Under the pieces are notes generated by a model. That model searched no databases. It saw only the letters and a program-made list of their open reading frames with translations, and was not told the DNA's origin. This document shows positions 58,825 through 64,000 of a DNA stretch of 64,000 nucleotides, piece after piece; the stretch's first letter is position 1; each line of letters opens with the position of its first letter. This DNA comes from Bidens hawaiensis (lineage: Eukaryota; Streptophyta; Magnoliopsida; Asterales; Asteraceae), in NCBI GenBank assembly GCA_021521415.1, contig JAIQDT010001100.1, forward strand, positions 558,001 through 622,000, in the 5' to 3' direction. Made by a program: the position numbers and the translations under genes.

Positions 58825-59631
58825 AAATTGTCAAGTTTGTAATCAAGGCTTTCTAAGCCATTATGAATAATGATACGCGCTATCTTCTCTTAATGTGGAT
58901 TCTATTACCTTTTGCATACATGTTTCACACTTCCCTTTATTAATTTTGAGCAATATGACAACATTGTATTGACATCAAAACGAAATAAAACGAAGTAAAA
59001 CATACATGCGCGAGCTTCAAGCTCAAACGCGTTAATGAGTCTTAACTCTAAAACGTCAGGGCCTTAGCCCAATAATATGAGCCTTAGCTCAGGGCCTTAG
59101 CCCAATAACGTGAGCCTTAGCTCAAATCACTCACAACATCCATCCTACATGATGCGCAGCCTGACCATAAAAATACCTAAACACAACTAAGGCAAAGCAA
59201 ATGCCAAAACATAGTTGTTAAGGTCTCAGGTCGGGGTCGCGCATAAAATTGTAATGGATATCTGAGTAACACATACTGACACGTAAAGGCTAAAAAACTC
59301 ATAATTCCATATAATGAATGCGCGATAACGTCGCGCAAAAGAGGAATAATGAAAACGCCAAGGCACGTGTCAACATAATCAAGATATGGCAAAATCACTT
59401 ACAATATGACAAGGATTAAGTATAATAATTTCCTTACAACCTTGTTCTTATTTCAACGTGCAAGCATATCTTATTTTCAACAAGCAAACATGCGATATAA
59501 AAGATGAACAGGGAATGCGCAAGATGCAAAGAAGGAAAAAACAAAATTTCATTCCAAAGCATTGAAATTTACAAGTTTACAAGATGATGAGATACAAACT
59601 ACAAATAAAAATAAAAAACATGAAGGGCTTC
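58825..59631 (+). other. Tat spacer between gag-pol and the antisense gene
   Basis: No ORF. A tandem repeat of GCCTTAGCCCAATAA and GAGCCTTAGCTCA occurs at about 59061-59125. The right end holds the 3' UTR of the antisense gene. Confidence 0.6.
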
Positions 59632-60501
59632 TCAAGTCTCCACGTCGACGTCAGCCTCTTCATAATCCTCATCACCGCCCTCAGCATCTGGCGCAGCCTG
59701 CTCCTCGTCATCTCCAAACTGACCATAGTCAAGTTGTTCATCCTGAATGGAGTCTTCTAGCACAACAGTGTCAGGAGCGGATCCTTTGGCCACGCCAGAG
59801 CCGCAAGCAGGAGCAGCATTCCCCGCGCCATCATCGCCGCCACCAGCCCCTTCGCACTCGTCAAGTAATTTCTTTAGCAAGCCAAGGTCGGGCTGGTCAG
59901 CAAGCGCGGATATCTGCAAATAATATGGAAAAATATAAGTACAAAAAAGACTTGGAAAATAAGTCAGGGTAATATCATTAAGGATAAAATACCTGCCCAA
60001 GGATGGGAATAGGAGTATTCAAATACTTCTCCCCCATCGCGGCCATGTCCGCGCAGGCAACGTCGCTCTGATAAGGGTAGTCGGATGGGTTATTCATAGC
60101 CATCCTTGAACCCTTCAGCTCGACCCACCAGGCGCGCGGCAGCGTTGCAATCCATCACAAGGGCCTGAAACTCGTCTGAGTATTTCATCGCATAAGCGCA
60201 ACGAGTCATACCCTGTGAGATTAGCCATTGGCGATCCTGCGCGAGAGAAGAAACAGTCGTCTCGAGGGCAGGAATCTGAGAGTTTAACAACTCAATAGTT
60301 TCCTTAGTCTGTTTTAGCTCCTCTTTGTCGGACGCTGCTGCCGCCAAGGCTTCTTCCTTTTCCGCCCGCGCAGAATCAAGTGCTTCCTGGCTAGACGCTG
60401 CCATCGCCAAGGCTTCATCCTTCTCGGCCTGCGCGGCCGCCAGCTCCTTCTTCAGGCGCGCAACCTCACTCTCCAGTGATGATTTTTCAGTTATAGACTG
60501 G
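59632..60501 (-). pseudogene. Tat antisense gene, 3' part (truncated, frameshifted)
   Basis: The minus strand encodes a coiled-coil segment (SLESEVARLKKELAAAQAEK and following, from about 60480), then WLISQGMTRCAYAM and AARLVGRAEGFKDGYE, where a TAA at 60090-60092 ends that frame. In another frame the expected continuation YPYQSDVACADMAAMGEKYL follows, up to ILGQ. A GT-AG intron fits 59914-59992 (exon ...GGGCAG, then ATATCC...), joining to ISALADQPDLGLLKKLLDE and an acidic tail ending VDVET. This is the C-terminal half of the gypsy-type transposase-like protein of Tat elements. The N-terminal half and promoter were removed by the deletion at 60501/60502. Confidence 0.75.
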
Positions 60502-60759
60502 ACAGTATTCAGCTATATTAAGCAATACACTCCAATTTCCTTACTCTCACATATTATTATCTTCTCCTACAAACACTTATTCTCACACTGGAGGGTTACC
60601 CCAAAGAGGACCCCTCTGTCCCTTTCTGAGGGGTAAGTTTACGGTGTTGTTCATTTTGTAGGTGGAAGAACCCAGATCCCAGGAATCCATCGGTGGAAGA
60701 GCATAATCACACCCGAGGAAAGTAGATCGTCTACCAGTGAGTCGGTCCACGTTTCTTCA
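60502..60759 (+). repeat. 3' LTR remnant of the Tat element (258 bp)
   Basis: Aligns without gaps to 53034-53291; differences at four sites (C/T, A/G, A/T, A/G), 1.6%. Confidence 0.93.
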
Positions 60760-61499
60760 TTACTAGTGTAGATTAATGTTATGAGCGAGTTTGGTTGTTG
60801 ATTTGGATGGTATTTATAGGACTAATTGAAACGAAAAATCGTTAATTGGTGTTAAAGGTTTTGGCCGATTTTCCGGTGGTTAATACGGTAATAGGGAATC
60901 AATTCGGTGATTAGAATCCGTTATAGAACTATTAGTGTGTTAGTTAGCAGTTAGTGTCATTGCCTAAAGTCGTTATTATAATCAACAGGGTCAAACGCGG
61001 GTTAAAAGGGCTGAAACTACGGTTGCCGGAGTTTCATCGTCGCCACCGGCTATGCTGGCCGGAAAACGAGGAGGGCCAAGGGCCGGATATATTATATTAT
61101 AATTTTAAATAAATTTTCATTTTAGTCCTTCAAGTTTCATATGATTTAGAGATAGAATTTAAAATAAATGTACAATTTGAACCCTGCACTTTAAGATGTA
61201 TAGGATAGGAAATAAAAGTTTAATACTTCCATATCTTACATATTAAACCCGTTTAGTTCGCGTATTGTTTTAACTTAAATCCCGGAGTTCCGTTTACAGG
61301 AGCAAAACAAATAAATGATAGTCGTAAATTAATAGAGATATAACGTTAGTGAACAAGAATGCATTGAATGACTAAATGGTCGGTTTAACAAATCCAATAC
61401 AATCACCAATAATAACCCTTGACGAATGTCAGATAAAACAAACCCGAAAAAATTAAAAACGGGTCAAATTTTCGGGTTCGTAAAATAACGAATGTTACA

Positions 61500-61555
61500 T
61501 GTGCTATCATTTTGAAGGCTTACAAATGTTTCATCTAATTATGGATGATGAATAT
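61500..61555. other. Short flank, possibly a degenerate chromovirus leader
   Basis: GCTATCATTTTGAAGGCTT recalls the leader repeat GTATCACCACGACTTGGCAGGCTT. Ends with the AATAT duplicate (61551-61555). Confidence 0.35.
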
Positions 61556-62540
61556 TGAAGAAACACTAACCGGACCCCGGACAGATTACTGGTAACCTGG
61601 GGGTTAGATAGATGTTTCCCACGAGGGGTTAGACCCAGAGAAGATGGTTCTTCTGATAACCTGCAAAACAGACACCGTGAGCTTGTCACTGAGAAGGGGG
61701 GGTTCCTCCTTGTGACCACCCTCCGGCGTGAGAATCAGACTAGATTGCTCTTTAAATATAAGTGTATATTAAGAGATTGCTAGAGCAGATATCAGGTATA
61801 ATATGAAGATACAAGATAAGATATGTTAAGATGAGATGATCATACCATTTGTGGTATTTATAGCCGAAGGTAGGTTTCCAAGGAGGTGTGGCCGGCTGCA
61901 ATAGTATTCCTGTTCAACCAACAGTGGCCTACGCACGTGCCCTGCTGGTAGTTGGTGGGTAGGCAGCGGCTGATAGTGACCAGGCCTGCTGTGTACTATT
62001 CCTTTTCCACCAACTGCCGGCTATGCACGTGGTATGGCAGTAGTTGGTGAGTAGGCAGCGGCTAATAGTGACACAGTACAGGAGCATGCTGCTCGCCATA
62101 CTGTTGTCAATAAGCTGTCGTATCTTTAGTCAGATCTTTTGCCCATACCTCGTCAGGTACAGTACAGAAGATCTTCCCGTATCGTACGGACTGGCTTATT
62201 TGGGCGGGAGTATTCCCCCTCCCGCCCTTGTGCGGGATTGTTCCCGGCTTTGCTCATTCCTTCAGGTGACACTGAGTGATTGAGAGCTAAGTGCCTTGTG
62301 CGTGTAGCCTTGCTGCGCGGGTGGCCTTCCCTGATGGCTTGTATCCGAAGCTGCGGGAACAGGCGGAGTCCTTCACCATTGGGAGGCATTTCCTGCGGGA
62401 ACAGCTTGCGTACTGCGCGTAAGGACGTCACGTCTCTGAGCATGGTTGGTCCTGCGGATCCAGTTGGTTTCTGCGCAGACGTCCCTTTTCAAGGTGAGTC
62501 TTGCGGGTCCAACTGGGCTCTGCTGGGACCTACCTCTTCA
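61556..62540 (-). repeat. Solo Tat-type LTR (985 bp)
   Basis: TGAAGAAACACTAACC ... CTACCTCTTCA with exact AATAT duplicates at 61551-61555 and 62541-62545. Reverse-complemented it starts TGAAGAGGTAGGTCCC, like the Tat 5' LTR (TGAAGAGGTATGTACCC), and carries the same U5 style (TTCTCACGCCGGAGGG). Minus orientation; no internal region. Confidence 0.92.
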
Positions 62541-62599
62541 AATATCTTGTTATTTGCAGGTGTACAGTGACGAAACTCATAGAAACCTCTTGTATTCAT

Positions 62600-62815
62600 A
62601 TGAAGTGTAGGTATGTACGTACACACATACATACGTAGGTACGTATGTACCTACCTCTCTACGTGTGTACGCCCCTACGTACACACATATACACATACAT
62701 ACGTAGGTGCGTACCTACCTACGTCCTTATGTGCGGTTGTACCTGCATGCCTACGTGCGTAGGTACCTACATGCCTACGTATGTACATGCATATGTAATT
62801 ATGTAAACGCATACA
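62600..62815. repeat. Cryptic GTACGTA/CTACGTAC simple repeat
   Basis: About 200 bases almost wholly made of TACGTA, GTAC, CTACC and CACATACA words, with strong self-complementarity. Confidence 0.8.
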
Positions 62816-63460
62816 TTCATAAAGTGTATGGCGTACGTATGAGTTTCATATAATTGGAATATGCAAGATAATTTCGATAATTTTATAATAGTTATTAAAA
62901 ATTCATGTAAGATATATGTGTCATCTAACAAACAAAATAAAGTAAATACAGGTTAATATTCAAATAAAATTTAACTTTTAATATTCTGTTTTGTAACTTA
63001 CTAATAGTAATTAATAGTTACCACAAAAAGAAAATTATTCACTTGACTAGCATGTCCTTATAATTAATAATTAAATAAATAAGAAGATCACTTCTCGTAT
63101 TTTTCGCCCTAAAAATACTTCTGAAAGAACCAAATGGACGGACTCAACAAGACCGATTATGTAAGCGATTGTATAACCAGGTTTCGAATCGGCTATGATA
63201 GCAGAGTTTTGAACAGGAAATCCGTTGAAACATGGTCAAAATAAGCTAGATGCATCTTCCTATTTTTAATGAAAAAAGGGTACGTAGGTGATGGGATATG
63301 GATTATTATATTTTTAGCATGTGACCACAATAAAGATCCATTGAACTCCTTGTGAATGCTACTTTTGGGTCCAAGGATAGATCATAGGCTGGTCAGCCAG
63401 TCTACCATTGCAACTAGATTGTTTATCATTTTAATTCGAAAAAATTCCGAAAATAAGTAT
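62816..63460. other. AT-rich sequence, no gene
   Basis: No ORF or recognisable element between the simple repeat and the terminal palindrome. Confidence 0.6.
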
Positions 63461-64000
63461 TTATAAAAACAAATTTCTAGTTTTAGGTACTATTTACAAA
63501 AAAATTCAAAATAGGTATTATAAACTAGTCGTAACGAGTAGTTTATAGAAACCAATCCGAACTTACCACGTGTCCTTAAACTAACCGTAACGAGCACGTT
63601 CAGTAATCAATTACTCGTCACGACTAAATAAGTTACACGCCTCGTAATCAACACCCACGAGTAATTCATAAGTCCTTTAATCGTGACGAGTAGATTATAA
63701 GGTTAAACTAGTCGTGACGAGTTGACTACTAATAAACTACTCGTGTAGGAAATGTAAACCGAGTAAACTAGTCGTCGCGACTAAAGGACTTTTAAATAAC
63801 TCGTGGGCGTTGATTACAAAACATGAAACTTATTTAGTCGTGCCGAGTAAATGATTAGTGAACGTGCTCATTATGGTTAGTTTAAGAACACGTGGCAAGT
63901 TCGGATTGGTTTCTATAAACTACTCGTTACAACTAGTTTAAAATACCTATTTTTACAATTTTTTGTAAATGATACCAAAAACTAGAAATTTGTTTTCATA
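63461..64000. mobile_element. Giant foldback palindrome with TCGTNACGA motifs, cut by the window end
   Basis: The left arm from about 63461 and the right arm to 64000 are complementary with symmetry centre near 63731; for example AAAACAAATTTCTAG at 63466 pairs with 63982-63996. Each arm is about 265 bp, with few mismatches and small indels. Inside are many short near-palindromes such as ACTCGTCACGACTA and TAGTCGTGACGAGT. No coding capacity. It is probably a foldback or MULE-type MITE; its outer ends and target duplicate lie partly outside the window. Confidence 0.8.

Larger units (their letters stand above)
52298..60759 (+). mobile_element. Tat-type Ty3/Gypsy with intact gag-pol and truncated 3' end
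   Basis: Exact 5-bp duplicates TTACT at 52293-52297 and 60760-60764; LTR ends TGAAGA...TCTTCA. The 5' LTR is 994 bp; only the last 258 bp of the 3' LTR remain (60502-60759), with 4 mismatches to the 5' copy. Gag-pol is one ORF with a dual RNase H, followed by an antisense gene, both features of the Tat group. A deletion removed the first part of the antisense gene and most of the 3' LTR. Confidence 0.93.
50535..61499 (-). repeat. Right LTR of the gag-pol-less chromovirus, split by a Tat element
   Basis: Starts TGTAACACCTCGGCC and ends GAATGTTACA. Removal of 52298-60759 and one 5-bp duplicate leaves about 2.5 kb, matching the left LTR. It includes two tandem copies of CCTTTCCAGTTGGTA...CAACCAACGTACT (50883-50963). 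The distal part is 60765-61499. Confidence 0.82.

Noticed and set aside
3554..60000. Integrated pararetrovirus (caulimovirid) sequence
   Set aside because: All RT genes found are accompanied by integrase and LTRs of Copia or Gypsy type; no movement or coat protein motifs were seen.

Overview
This is plant nuclear DNA, and almost all of it is transposable elements. I find no host gene, functional tRNA or organellar tract. The evidence is plant LTR retrotransposon lineages (Sirevirus-type Copia, chromovirus Gypsy with a C-terminal chromodomain, Tat-type Gypsy with two RNase H domains and an antisense gene), a Cassandra-like LTR carrying 5S rRNA-like sequence, and many short inverted-repeat elements in AT-rich DNA. 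A eudicot, possibly Asteraceae, is my guess from the style of the Copia proteins; the window does not prove it.

Layout. (1) 755-19534 is a minus-strand Sirevirus-like Copia with TSD GCATT. Its integrase is split by a complete minus-strand Gypsy chromovirus, 6489-15638 (TSD GGCAT), whose two 1,922-bp LTRs look identical. (2) 19540-22070 is a decayed Tat-type remnant: an antisense ORF with its own TATA, then an LTR holding a hAT-like element (21198-22046, TSD CCAGTTTG), which itself contains a SINE head and a Tourist-like MITE. (3) 22071-29902 is gene-free. It holds a possible hAT-like composite carrying an HMGB-like exon, and two foldback MITEs. (4) 29903-30678 is a Cassandra-type LTR plus an LTR-like fragment. 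(5) 30679-44816 is a second Sirevirus-like Copia on the plus strand, with a large post-pol ORF and dense ATTCGTTA/TAACGAAT motif arrays. (6) 44817-61499 is MITE fragments, then an LTR-leader-LTR derivative of a chromovirus without gag-pol. Its left LTR contains a solo LTR (46360-48157, TSD TAACG); its right LTR contains a Tat-type Gypsy (52298-60759, TSD TTACT) with an intact 1,821-codon gag-pol. (7) 61556-62540 is a solo Tat LTR (TSD AATAT). The window ends in a giant palindrome centred near 63731.

How it works together. Only two units still look able to encode proteins: the nested chromovirus (gag and pol separated by one frame) and the Tat gag-pol. Insertion order can be read from nesting and LTR differences: the outer Copia LTRs differ at about 5% of sites, its guest's at none that I saw, and the Tat pair at 4 of 258 sites. 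The rest records decay: premature stops, recombination to solo LTRs, deletions and tandem duplications.
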